Assembly (NCBI GenBank): GCA_002316225.1
Contig: DCDC01000205.1
Span: 1 to 6,244, forward strand
DNA from: Firmicutes bacterium UBA1065
GTDB taxonomy: Bacteria > Bacillota > Clostridia > Tissierellales > Sedimentibacteraceae
Direction: 5' to 3'
Length of the DNA stretch: 6,244 nucleotides
The position numbers and the translations under genes are program-made. A model generated the notes under the pieces. The model had not been told where the DNA came from, searched no databases, and worked only from the letters and a program-made list of their open reading frames with translations. How positions within the stretch are numbered: position 1 is the first letter of the stretch; every line of letters begins with the position of its first letter. Below, in pieces: positions 1-5,830 of the stretch.

Positions 1-1019
1 AGAACCGCTCCTGATTCTCCTGATTCCCAAACGCCTGTAACCATAATAGAAAGAGCAGTAATAGAGCAGATAACTATTGTATCCATAAATACTTCGAATA
101 CTCCCCACATACCTTGACGTACCGGGTGGTCTGTTGTTGCAGCGGCATGTGCTATAGGAGCGCTACCTAAGCCGGCTTCGTTAGAAAAGATACCACGAGC
201 AACACCGTAACGGATTGCCTGCATCATTACTGTACCTGAAAAGCCTCCAACCGCAGCCGTACCTGTGAACGCATTAGTGAAAATCAATGAAAATGCAAGA
301 GGTAACTTACTAGCATTTGCTATAATCAACCAAAGACCGCCTACAATGTAAATTGCTGCCATAAAGGGAACCAATTTTTCGGTGAAGGCACCGATTCTCT
401 TGATACCACCGATGATAACAGCTCCTGTTAATATAGCTAAAACAATACCTGTAACCATTACCGGTACACCAAATGTAGATTCTGCAGAAAGTGCAACTGA
501 ATTTGATTGTACCATGCAGCCGATACCAAAGGAAGCAAATGTGCCAAATAATGCAAATAAAACAGCCAGCCATTTCCAGTTTTTGCCTAATCCGTTAGTG
601 ATGAAGTACATAGGACCACCTACAAAACGGCCGTCAGGTGTTTTTTCCCTGTAGTTTACAGCCAATACAACTTCTGCAAACTTGGTTGTCATACCCATAA
701 TTGCAGCAAGCCACATCCAGAATACTGCTCCGGGGCCTCCAAGTGCTATAGCTGTTGCAACACCTGCTATATTACCTGTACCAACCGTAGCGGCAAGAGC
801 AGTAGCAACTGCCTGGAATGCAGTAACTTCGCCTTCACCCTTGTCATCTTTGGCGAACATTTTTAACAAGGTGTTCTTAAGCGTGTAACCTAATTTAGTA
901 ATTGAGAAGAATTTCGTCATAACTGACAAATAAGTTCCGGTTCCTATAATTAAGATTATAATTAGAGGACCCCATACTATGCTGTTAACAGCACTGTTAA
1001 TTTTCATTAAAGTTTCCAA
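1..1019 (-). CDS. AGCS-family sodium:alanine/glycine symporter, copy 1 (partial, C-terminus off the left edge)
   Basis: Membrane protein of the alanine or glycine:cation symporter family (AlsT/AgcS type), which imports small neutral amino acids with Na+ or H+. The frame is open from a TTG start at 1019 down to base 1 (339 codons) and runs off the window. Family landmarks seen on hand translation: ATVGTGNIAG near residues 77-86, GGPGAVFWMW at 94-103, and the RG(I)FSNEAGLGSAPIAHAA block near 275-293. It aligns without gaps to the complete paralogue at 2088-3446; I count about 42 differences in 339 residues, mostly conservative changes in membrane segments, so about 88% identity. The start is chosen because GGAGGG lies 5 bases before TTG, and the same arrangement is conserved in the paralogue; ATG at residue 5 would be too far from that site. 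Substrate (alanine, glycine or glutamine) cannot be told from sequence alone. The open reading frame is intact, with no sign of decay. Confidence 0.95.
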   Translation of the reverse strand, partial: METLMKINSAVNSIVWGPLIIILIIGTGTYLSVMTKFFSITKLGYTLKNTLLKMFAKDDKGEGEVTAFQAVATALAATVGTGNIAGVATAIALGGPGAVFWMWLAAIMGMTTKFAEVVLAVNYREKTPDGRFVGGPMYFITNGLGKNWKWLAVLFALFGTFASFGIGCMVQSNSVALSAESTFGVPVMVTGIVLAILTGAVIIGGIKRIGAFTEKLVPFMAAIYIVGGLWLIIANASKLPLAFSLIFTNAFTGTAAVGGFSGTVMMQAIRYGVARGIFSNEAGLGSAPIAHAAATTDHPVRQGMWGVFEVFMDTIVICSITALSIMVTGVWESGESGAV

Positions 1020-1030
1020 AGTATCCCTCC
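1017..1030 (-). promoter_or_regulatory. Shine-Dalgarno plus TTG start of symporter copy 1
   Basis: GGAGGG (1025-1030) is followed after 5 bases by TTG (1017-1019). The first in-frame ATG (codon 5) is 17 bases away, so TTG is the likely start. The block from AATGAAY through GGAGGGATAC to TTGG is shared with the paralogue, while sequence further upstream is not. Confidence 0.8.
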
Positions 1031-1049
1031 ATTCATTATTATTATTGTA

Positions 1050-1057
1050 AAACGTTT
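1050..1057. promoter_or_regulatory. Second AAACGTTT palindrome in the symporter copy 1 leader
   Basis: This exact 8-base palindrome repeats the one at 1108-1115, 58 bases centre to centre, and falls in the transcribed leader of the symporter. It could be an auxiliary operator for the same LacI-type regulator. In such AT-rich DNA chance is a real alternative, but the CG-containing core makes two copies noteworthy. Confidence 0.3.
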
Positions 1058-1104
1058 ATAATTTTAGTATTTAGATATTAGGACGTAAAGTTTAAATAAA
1101 AAAA

Positions 1105-1119
1105 TACAAACGTTTTCAA
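1105..1119 (-). promoter_or_regulatory. cre-like operator (AAACGTTT-centred) at the symporter copy 1 promoter
   Basis: Read on the minus strand, TGAAAACGTTTGTA fits the CcpA cre consensus TGWAANCGNTNWCA with two mismatches. LacI/GalR-family repressors also use such CG-centred palindromes. The position at the predicted transcription start would suit repression. A second AAACGTTT lies at 1050-1057 but fits cre less well (three mismatches). The regulator is inferred, not shown. Confidence 0.4.
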
Positions 1120-1124
1120 TTACT

Positions 1125-1152
1125 ATTATATAGGATTTTGAAAAAAATTCAA
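1125..1152 (-). promoter_or_regulatory. Predicted sigma-A promoter of symporter copy 1
   Basis: On the minus strand TTGAAT (1147-1152) and a perfect TATAAT (1125-1130) are 16 bases apart. Transcription would start near 1118, giving a leader of roughly 100 bases before the TTG start. An AAACGTTT-centred dyad (1105-1119) overlaps the expected start point. Confidence 0.6.
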
Positions 1153-1287
1153 CAAAAATTATTTCAATTTTTACTATATTAATTTCATATTTGCTTGAAT
1201 AATTTGATATGGATTGTTTTCTTGCTTGACAAAGAGATTTCGGGCATATTTTCTTGAATATTCATTATATACCATTGTAAAAAATGT

Positions 1288-1317
1288 TTGCTTAAAGTCG
1301 ACAAAACTGGGTATAAA
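1288..1317 (+). promoter_or_regulatory. Possible promoter of the peroxidase gene
   Basis: TTGCTT (1288-1293) and TATAAA (1312-1317) are 18 bases apart, placing the start about 30 bases before the peroxidase ATG. A second candidate upstream has a perfect TTGACA (1226-1231) but only TATTTT at a short 15-base spacing. Neither is strong. Confidence 0.4.
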
Positions 1318-1333
1318 TAGAGTAAAATCAAAC

Positions 1334-1355
1334 AGGAGGATTTGAAAGTAAAATG
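1334..1355 (+). promoter_or_regulatory. Widely spaced ribosome binding site and ATG of the peroxidase gene
   Basis: AGGAGG (1334-1339) is a near-perfect Shine-Dalgarno, but the ATG begins 13 bases later at 1353 instead of the usual 5-9. The TTG at 1342 opens a frame that stops four codons later. The protein aligns from the MKVYDF start, so ATG 1353 is kept. Confidence 0.6.
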
Positions 1356-1937
1356 AAAGTATATGATTTTACAGTGAAAGATATGGAAAACAAGGATGTG
1401 TCCCTGGCAGACTACAAGGGCAAGGTGCTGCTCATCATAAACGGCGCTACCGGCTGTGGTTTTACCCCCCAGTATGATGGATTGCAAAAGCTTTATGACA
1501 AATACGCACCGGAAGGATTTGAAATTTTAGACTTTCCAAGTAATCAATTCCTTGGACAGGCACCCGGTACCAATGAAGAAATTGCTAACTTCTGCAGGTT
1601 AAACTTTGGAACCGAGTTTAAGCAGTTTTCAAAAATTGAAGTTAACGGGCCCAATGAGGAACCCTTGTACAAGTACTTAAAAACGACCGTTGAAGAATTC
1701 AGAAATCAGGAAACCATTGACTTTTACGACAAGGTTAAACAATATACTCCGGATATAAAGGATAATGATATCAGATGGAACTTTACTAAATTTTTAGTTG
1801 ACAGGGAAGGAAATGTTGTGGCAAGATTTGCCCCCAATATTACTGCTGAACAAATAGATAAGTATATAGCAGGTTTACTTAAAGATGAAGACATCGAAAT
1901 GGTGTGCCATTCGGACTTTTCGCAGGGCTGCATCTAA
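1353..1937 (+). CDS. Glutathione peroxidase family protein (Cys type, probably thioredoxin-dependent)
   Basis: Thiol peroxidase of the thioredoxin fold that reduces hydrogen peroxide or organic hydroperoxides in the cytoplasm. Seen: peroxidatic Cys35 in ATGCGFTPQY (codon TGT, so not selenocysteine), catalytic Gln69 in the GQAPG segment, and Trp142-Asn143 in WNFTKFLVD. This completes the usual Cys/Gln/Trp/Asn set. Cys81 (NFCRLNFG) sits 46 residues after Cys35, matching the resolving cysteine of yeast Gpx3-type enzymes, so thioredoxin is a likelier reductant than glutathione. The protein is 194 residues against about 160 for typical bacterial members. The extra length is an insertion around 111-139, which I recall also in other Firmicute members, and a C-terminal tail with Cys185 and Cys193. 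The usual FPCNQF is FPSNQF here. The gene is divergent from symporter copy 1 and convergent with copy 2, so it is probably monocistronic. GGAGG lies an unusually long 13 bases before the ATG, but no better in-frame start exists. Confidence 0.95.
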   Translation: MKVYDFTVKDMENKDVSLADYKGKVLLIINGATGCGFTPQYDGLQKLYDKYAPEGFEILDFPSNQFLGQAPGTNEEIANFCRLNFGTEFKQFSKIEVNGPNEEPLYKYLKTTVEEFRNQETIDFYDKVKQYTPDIKDNDIRWNFTKFLVDREGNVVARFAPNITAEQIDKYIAGLLKDEDIEMVCHSDFSQGCI

Positions 1938-1961
1938 AAGAAGCTATCTGACATATATTGA

Positions 1962-2012
1962 GTCATCCTGACCGATAGCGAAGGATCTCAAGAGATCTTT
2001 CGGGCCAAGCCC
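1962..2012. repeat. Remnant of a dispersed intergenic repeat of the GTCATCCTGA...GCGAAGGATCTC type
   Basis: GTCATCCTGA (1962-1971) followed by AGCGAAGGATCTC resembles the short palindromic intergenic repeat found in many copies in diverse bacterial genomes (commonly GTCATTCTGAGCGAAGCGAAGAATCTC). It contains two nested hairpins: AAGGATCTC (1981-1989) pairs with GAGATCTTT (1992-2000), and GGGC (2002-2005) pairs with GCCC (2009-2012). It sits between the convergent peroxidase and symporter genes, a typical place for such elements. No transposase is nearby. The family assignment is from memory of the motif and needs a search of the genome. Confidence 0.55.
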
Positions 2013-2048
2013 TAAGGATTACACTGTTAAATATAATAACATAAATAT

Positions 2049-2072
2049 AAGGCGCTGAAATGTCAGCGCCTT
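2049..2072 (-). terminator. Hairpin terminator between the convergent peroxidase and symporter copy 2 genes
   Basis: AAGGCGCTGA (2049-2058) pairs perfectly over 10 bases with TCAGCGCCTT (2063-2072) around a 4-base loop. It lies 15 bases after the symporter stop on the minus strand, where it is followed by a U-rich but interrupted run. On the plus strand the U run is only three bases, so it probably serves mainly the symporter and possibly both genes. Confidence 0.7.
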
Positions 2073-2087
2073 TATGAATTCTGTTTA

Positions 2088-3446
2088 TTATTTATTTGGC
2101 TTTTCCTTAGTAAAGAATTCTTTTGTCAGTTTAAATACGACAGGACTTAACATAAGAACTGCAATCAGGTTTGGAAAGGCCATAAGACCATTCAATGTGT
2201 CTGCCAGGTCCCACATGAATTCAAGTCCCCCTATAGCTCCAACTACCACGAATATAACCCACAATATTCTGTATGCGAATATGGGCATTGTGCCAAATAA
2301 GTATTCAAGACACCTTTCGCCGTAGTATTCCCAGCCTAAAATTGTTGAATAAGCAAACAATATAAGCCCGATACTTACTATATACCTGCCCACTCCGGGA
2401 AGACCCGTATCAAAAGCCATTGCCGAAAGAACCGCTCCTGATTCTCCTGATTCCCAAACACCCGTAACCATTATGGCAAGAGCTGTAATGGAACAAATTA
2501 CTATTGTGTCCGTGAACACTTCAAATACCCCCCACAAGCCCTGGCGAACAGGGTGGTCAGTAGTAGCCGCAGCATGGGCAATGGGAGCGCTGCCCAGGCC
2601 TGCTTCGTTGGTGAAAACACCGCGGGCAACCCCGTAACGGATTGCCTGCGTCATTATTGAACCTGCAAAGCCTCCGACGGCAGCCGTACCTGTAAAAGCA
2701 TTAGTGAAAATTAAGGCAATGGCATCAGGTATTTTTCCTGCATTAGATATTAATAACCATAATCCGCCTAAAATATAAAGGGCTGCCATGAAAGGAACCA
2801 ATTTTTCGGTGAAAGCCCCGATTCTTTTAATACCGCCTACTATAACAACAGCCGTCAATACGGCCAGGACTATACCTGTTGCCAATACCGGTACACCAAA
2901 GGTGGATTCAGCTGAAAGGGCTACCGAGTTAGACTGAACCATGCAGCCGATCCCAAAGGAAGCAAAAGCTCCGAAAACTGCAAATAATACGGCAAGCCAC
3001 TTCCAGCCCTTGCCTAAGCCGTTTGTAATGTAGTACATGGGACCGCCTACAAAACGACCGTCTTCGGTTTTTTCCCTGTAATTCACCGCCAGTACAACTT
3101 CTGCAAACTTGGTTGTCATCCCCATTATAGCGGCAAGCCACATCCAAAATACAGCCCCTGGTCCTCCTAAAGCTATAGCTGTAGCAACACCTGCTATGTT
3201 ACCGGTACCTACAGTAGCTGCAAGTGCAGTGGCAACTGCCTGGAATGCCGTAACTTCACCTTCACCCTTGTCATCTTTTCTAAACATTTTTAGCAGGGTA
3301 TTTTTTAGTATGTAGCCTAATTTAGTAAGTGAAAAAAATCCGGTAAAGATGGACAAATAAGTTCCGGTACCCACTACTAATATTAACAAAACAGGACCCC
3401 AAACCACGCTGTTGACAGCGCTGTTTATATTCATTAATGTTTCCAA
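2088..3446 (-). CDS. AGCS-family sodium:alanine/glycine symporter, copy 2 (complete)
   Basis: Complete 452-residue cytoplasmic-membrane transporter of the AlsT/AgcS family, normal in length, using a Na+ or H+ gradient to import alanine, glycine or a similar amino acid. Landmarks: ATVGTGNIAG (77-86), GGPGAVFWMW (94-103), a loop with GGPMYYITNGLG (134-145), and ARGVFTNEAGLGSAPIAHAA (274-293), the family's most conserved region. About ten hydrophobic segments are visible, and the C-terminus is basic (FTKEKPNK). TTG at 3446 is preceded 5 bases away by GGAGGG. It closely matches the partial copy at 1-1019 without gaps, so the two arose by duplication; the peroxidase gene lies between them on the other strand. 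The most divergent stretch is residues about 231-245, which could reflect tuned substrate choice or drift. It has a terminator on each side (2049-2072 and 3511-3548), so it is likely transcribed alone. No clear promoter is visible in the short gap upstream. Confidence 0.97.
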   Translation of the reverse strand: METLMNINSAVNSVVWGPVLLILVVGTGTYLSIFTGFFSLTKLGYILKNTLLKMFRKDDKGEGEVTAFQAVATALAATVGTGNIAGVATAIALGGPGAVFWMWLAAIMGMTTKFAEVVLAVNYREKTEDGRFVGGPMYYITNGLGKGWKWLAVLFAVFGAFASFGIGCMVQSNSVALSAESTFGVPVLATGIVLAVLTAVVIVGGIKRIGAFTEKLVPFMAALYILGGLWLLISNAGKIPDAIALIFTNAFTGTAAVGGFAGSIMTQAIRYGVARGVFTNEAGLGSAPIAHAAATTDHPVRQGLWGVFEVFTDTIVICSITALAIMVTGVWESGESGAVLSAMAFDTGLPGVGRYIVSIGLILFAYSTILGWEYYGERCLEYLFGTMPIFAYRILWVIFVVVGAIGGLEFMWDLADTLNGLMAFPNLIAVLMLSPVVFKLTKEFFTKEKPNK

Positions 3447-3457
3447 TGTATCCCTCC
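3444..3457 (-). promoter_or_regulatory. Shine-Dalgarno plus TTG start of symporter copy 2
   Basis: GGAGGG (3452-3457) is followed after 5 bases by TTG (3444-3446), exactly as in copy 1. The ATG at codon 5 is 17 bases from the site and is a less likely start. Confidence 0.8.
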
Positions 3458-3510
3458 GTTCATTTTGTATTAAATATTAAACCATATCGTTATAAGTATT
3501 TGAAAATAAA

Positions 3511-3548
3511 AAGGTTTTATACTATTTGGTATAAAAGTATAAAACCTT
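3511..3548 (-). terminator. Intrinsic terminator of the ABC transporter operon
   Basis: AAGGTTTTATAC (3511-3522) and GTATAAAACCTT (3537-3548) form a perfect 12-base stem with a 14-base loop. Read on the minus strand it is followed by UUUUUAUUUUC, about 60 bases after the ATPase stop. The arm GTATAAAA is present twice in tandem (3529-3536 and 3537-3544), so a shorter 8-base stem with a 6-base loop can form instead. The whole structure also lies just upstream of symporter copy 2. Confidence 0.75.
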
Positions 3549-3611
3549 AAAAACCTGTTAATTAATGGACATCATTGGAAAATGTCGAATTCTGCAAAAA
3601 TTTGGGGCAAT

Positions 3612-4301
3612 TTATTGGTTTTCTATAGTAATTTCTCCATCTTTCATCGTTATGATTCTTTGGGCTATCTCATCCACAAAAGCATTATCGTGGGTGACGA
3701 TTATTATGGCAATTCCTGCTGAAGCCAAATACCTGATTATTTTTGATATTTGACCCCTTGTTTCTTCATCTAAGGCTGATGTAGGTTCATCAAAGCATAA
3801 TACCGAAGGGTTCAGCATGCAAGCCCTTGCTATTGCAACCCGCTGCTGCTGCCCTCCCGACAGCTGAAAGGGATAAGAATCTTCTTTTCCTTCAAGTTCA
3901 AGGCTTTTTAAGAGTTCCAAAGCTCGTTTCCTAATGTTGGCATAAGAATCCTTCTTTAGAAAAAGGGGTGCTTCCATTAAGTTTTCCATTACGTTCATAT
4001 GGGGAAACAAATTGAAATTTTGAAATACCAGGCCGATTTCCTGACGTATTGCCTGCAGCTCTTTTTTTTGAGCATATTTTATTGCATTGTTTTCTTCCTT
4101 GCACAAATATTTATTGTTGATCTTAATTGTGCCCTTGTCCGGAATTTCCAGGGATGTGAGGCATCTTAAGAGGGTTGTTTTACCTTCTCCGGATTTGCCC
4201 CGAATACATACGATTTCACCTTTGCCTACAGAAAAGGAGATATCATGGAAAACCAAGTTTTTGCCGAAGCTCTTGCTTAAATTTTCTACACTTAATACCA
4301 T
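3612..4301 (-). CDS. Amino-acid ABC transporter ATP-binding protein (GlnQ/HisP type), predicted histidine importer
   Basis: ATPase subunit of a polar amino acid importer, acting as a dimer on the cytoplasmic face of the permease. All nucleotide-binding motifs are present in the 229-residue protein: Walker A GKSGEGKTT (35-43), Q-loop Gln94 in VFQNFNLFPH, signature LSGGQQQR (147-154), Walker B VLCFDEPTSALD (167-178) and switch His204 in IVTHD. The length is typical of the GlnQ/HisP group, and the NLFPHMNVMENL segment after the Q-loop is typical of polar amino acid importers. It is the last gene of the operon: AGGAGG sits 5-6 bases before the ATG, overlapping the end of the permease gene, whose stop is 9 bases away, so translation is probably coupled. 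An intrinsic terminator follows. Expression should depend on the His T-box upstream of the operon. Histidine specificity is inferred from that leader, not from this protein. Confidence 0.96.
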   Translation of the reverse strand: MVLSVENLSKSFGKNLVFHDISFSVGKGEIVCIRGKSGEGKTTLLRCLTSLEIPDKGTIKINNKYLCKEENNAIKYAQKKELQAIRQEIGLVFQNFNLFPHMNVMENLMEAPLFLKKDSYANIRKRALELLKSLELEGKEDSYPFQLSGGQQQRVAIARACMLNPSVLCFDEPTSALDEETRGQISKIIRYLASAGIAIIIVTHDNAFVDEIAQRIITMKDGEITIENQ

Positions 4302-4310
4302 AATGACCTC

Positions 4311-4967
4311 CTATCTGTAATAATCAAATCTGCTTTCAATTTTATCCAGTATCCGTGTCAGAACTGCAATTATCACCATGTATACCAACCCTATGTAGAT
4401 GTAGGGACTAAAGGCTGCATAGACATTGGATACAGACCTGGCTGCCTTCAGAATATCGCTTGAGCCTAAGATATATACCAGGGATGTATCCTTGACCAAT
4501 GTAATTACTTCATTGCCTATTGAGGGCAAGACGTTTTTTATGACCTGAGGAAGAATAATTCTCATAAAGGTGCGGGTTTTACTCAGACCCAGTACCAGGG
4601 CCGCCTCGTGCTGGCCCACATCTATGGAATTGATTCCTCCCCTGAATATCTCTGCAAAGTATGCAGTATAGTTTAGGACAAAAGCAATGACAATAGCCTG
4701 TTCTCTGCTGAAAGGGTACCCTATGTAGGGCACACGATAAAATCCGAAAAATATGAACATGAGCTGCAGCAGTAAGGGTGTGCCCCGCATTATATAAATG
4801 TAGGTTCCCGTCATTTTTGAAATTATTCTGTTCTTTGACATTCTAAGCTTAGCAACCACTACGGCCAGGGGAAGGGAAAGAAGGAGGGTAACGGCAAATA
4901 CGCCCAGAGTTACCTTCAACCCTTCCAAGGTCATGGGTACAAGCATTCTCAGTACTTTTGCTTCCAT
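4311..4967 (-). CDS. Amino-acid ABC transporter permease (HisM/GlnP family), predicted histidine importer
   Basis: Membrane subunit of a polar amino acid importer, 218 residues, a usual length. Hydrophobic segments lie near 17-40, 56-77, 88-108 and 187-206. The family's conserved YIYIMRGTPLLLQL is at 56-69. The cytoplasmic loop that docks on the ATPase has the EAA-type sequence EAALVLGLS (121-129) continuing to the conserved Pro140-Gln141. NEVITLVKDTSLVYILG (152-168) is also characteristic of the family. Only one permease gene is present, so the transporter would use a homodimer, as GlnP-type systems do. AAAGGA lies 7 bases before the ATG and overlaps the stop of the binding protein gene, with an 11-base gap between the genes. 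Confidence 0.96.
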   Translation of the reverse strand: MEAKVLRMLVPMTLEGLKVTLGVFAVTLLLSLPLAVVVAKLRMSKNRIISKMTGTYIYIMRGTPLLLQLMFIFFGFYRVPYIGYPFSREQAIVIAFVLNYTAYFAEIFRGGINSIDVGQHEAALVLGLSKTRTFMRIILPQVIKNVLPSIGNEVITLVKDTSLVYILGSSDILKAARSVSNVYAAFSPYIYIGLVYMVIIAVLTRILDKIESRFDYYR

Positions 4968-4978
4968 ATCAAATTCCT

Positions 4979-5758
4979 TTAATTTTCAGAAAACCACTTG
5001 GCATAAATTTTATCATAGGTTCCGTCTTTTTTCATTGCATCCATAGCATCATTTATTTTTTTCAATAATTCAGTATCTTCTTTTCTCAAACCGATACCAT
5101 ATTCTTCATCACCGAAGTCTTCTTCCAAAACCTTGTATTTTTCTTCTCCTATCTGCTTCATGTAATATCTTGCATTAACCTCATCAACCACAAGAGCGTC
5201 CGTACGTCCCGAATCCAGGTCGATGAAAGCTTCATTGTTAGTGGAAAATTCCACTAAACTTCCAAAGGTGGCTGCAACTTCGGGTTCCGAGTTGATTGCA
5301 TCCAGCGCGCTGGATTCAGCCTGGACGGCAACATTTTTACCTGCCAAATCAGCTTTGGTATTGATATCCGAGCCGGCCAATATTACGATTACCTGGCTGT
5401 TTTCCAGATAGGGTTTCGTAAAGGCAACCTTCTCCTGCCTTTCGGGGGTGATGGTGTAGCCGTTCCAGATTAAATCAATGTTTCTCGCGTTTAATTCGGT
5501 TTCTTTCATGGACCAGTCAATAGGTTGGAATTTTATTGTAACGCCGATTCTTTTTGCCACCTCGTTGGCTAAGTCCACATCAAACCCCACTATATCTCCT
5601 TTTTCATCCCTGAAGCCCATGGGTGCAAAGGTGTCATCAAGTCCCATAATCAGCTCTTCCGTACCTGTTTGTGCTTCCTTTGAGCATCCTGCAGCCAGTA
5701 ATGCGATTAAGATTAAAAATGTTGCCAGTTTAATTGTCTTTATAATACTTTTTATCAT
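4979..5758 (-). CDS. Amino-acid ABC transporter substrate-binding lipoprotein (SBP family 3), predicted histidine-binding
   Basis: Extracellular solute-binding protein anchored by a lipid. The N-terminus has lysines, a hydrophobic core (11-22) and the lipobox LAAGC with Cys25 as the lipidation site. The mature family 3 domain spans about 35-259. Conserved elements are MGFRDEKGDIVGFDVDLA (47-64), the IDLIWNGYTITPER stretch ending at Arg107, where family members bind the ligand carboxylate, and VVDEVNARYY (190-199), whose Asp192 fits the position contacting the ligand amino group. The C-terminal GTYDKIYAKWF is also typical. The length, 259 residues, is normal. It is the first gene of the operon, with AGGAG 7 bases before the ATG, and lies directly after a T-box leader whose specifier reads CAC (His). 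Pocket residues alone do not let me name the ligand; histidine is inferred from the leader. Confidence 0.96.
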   Translation of the reverse strand: MIKSIIKTIKLATFLILIALLAAGCSKEAQTGTEELIMGLDDTFAPMGFRDEKGDIVGFDVDLANEVAKRIGVTIKFQPIDWSMKETELNARNIDLIWNGYTITPERQEKVAFTKPYLENSQVIVILAGSDINTKADLAGKNVAVQAESSALDAINSEPEVAATFGSLVEFSTNNEAFIDLDSGRTDALVVDEVNARYYMKQIGEEKYKVLEEDFGDEEYGIGLRKEDTELLKKINDAMDAMKKDGTYDKIYAKWFSEN

Positions 5759-5791
5759 ACCTCTTCTCCTTTTCTAAATAATTTTTATAAT

Positions 5792-5830
5792 AAAAAAACT
5801 CTCGCCCTAGGATTTCCTAGAGGACGAGAG
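5792..5830 (-). terminator. Regulated terminator of the T-box leader
   Basis: CTCTCG (5830-5825) pairs with CGAGAG (5804-5799), extended inward by TCCT...AGGA against TCCTAGGG with a two-base bulge, and is followed by seven Ts (5798-5792). Its 5' arm overlaps the CCUC needed for the antiterminator, so the two folds exclude each other. It lies 33 bases ahead of the binding protein start. Confidence 0.93.

Larger units (their letters stand above)
1020..1352. other. Divergent intergenic region between symporter copy 1 and the peroxidase gene
   Basis: This stretch is very AT-rich and has no convincing gene. It holds a good leftward promoter (1125-1152), two AAACGTTT palindromes (1050-1057 and 1108-1115), and weaker rightward promoter candidates. 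I looked for a glycine riboswitch ahead of the symporter and saw no GC-rich aptamer-like structure. An open frame running antisense from 1487 into this region resembles no protein I know and is treated as a shadow. Confidence 0.7.

Noticed and set aside
682..888. Plus-strand open frame starting MVVIPIIAASHIQNT, with a near-identical partner at 3109-3315
   Set aside because: The two look conserved only because both lie antisense to the same well-conserved stretch of the duplicated symporter genes. Neither has a ribosome binding site or a known domain.
1036..1050. PerR-box-like TTATTATTATTGTAA near the peroxidase gene
   Set aside because: It fits the PerR consensus at 12 of 14 fixed positions, but the match is almost all A/T in AT-rich DNA. 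It lies next to the symporter's Shine-Dalgarno site, about 240 bases from the peroxidase promoter.
1031..1352. Glycine riboswitch ahead of symporter copy 1
   Set aside because: AGCS genes are sometimes under glycine riboswitches, but this leader is AT-rich and shows no aptamer-like GC stems or tandem structure.
1455..1457. Possible selenocysteine at the peroxidase active site
   Set aside because: The codon is TGT (Cys), not TGA, so this is a cysteine-type enzyme.
1185..1487. 100-codon minus-strand frame running from inside the peroxidase gene into the intergenic region
   Set aside because: No recognisable domain. It begins antisense to the conserved catalytic Cys region of the peroxidase gene, and the peroxidase frame is clearly the real one.
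5478..5777. 99-codon plus-strand frame antisense to the binding protein gene
   Set aside because: It mirrors the lipoprotein gene, whose motifs and ribosome binding site are unambiguous, and has no support of its own.
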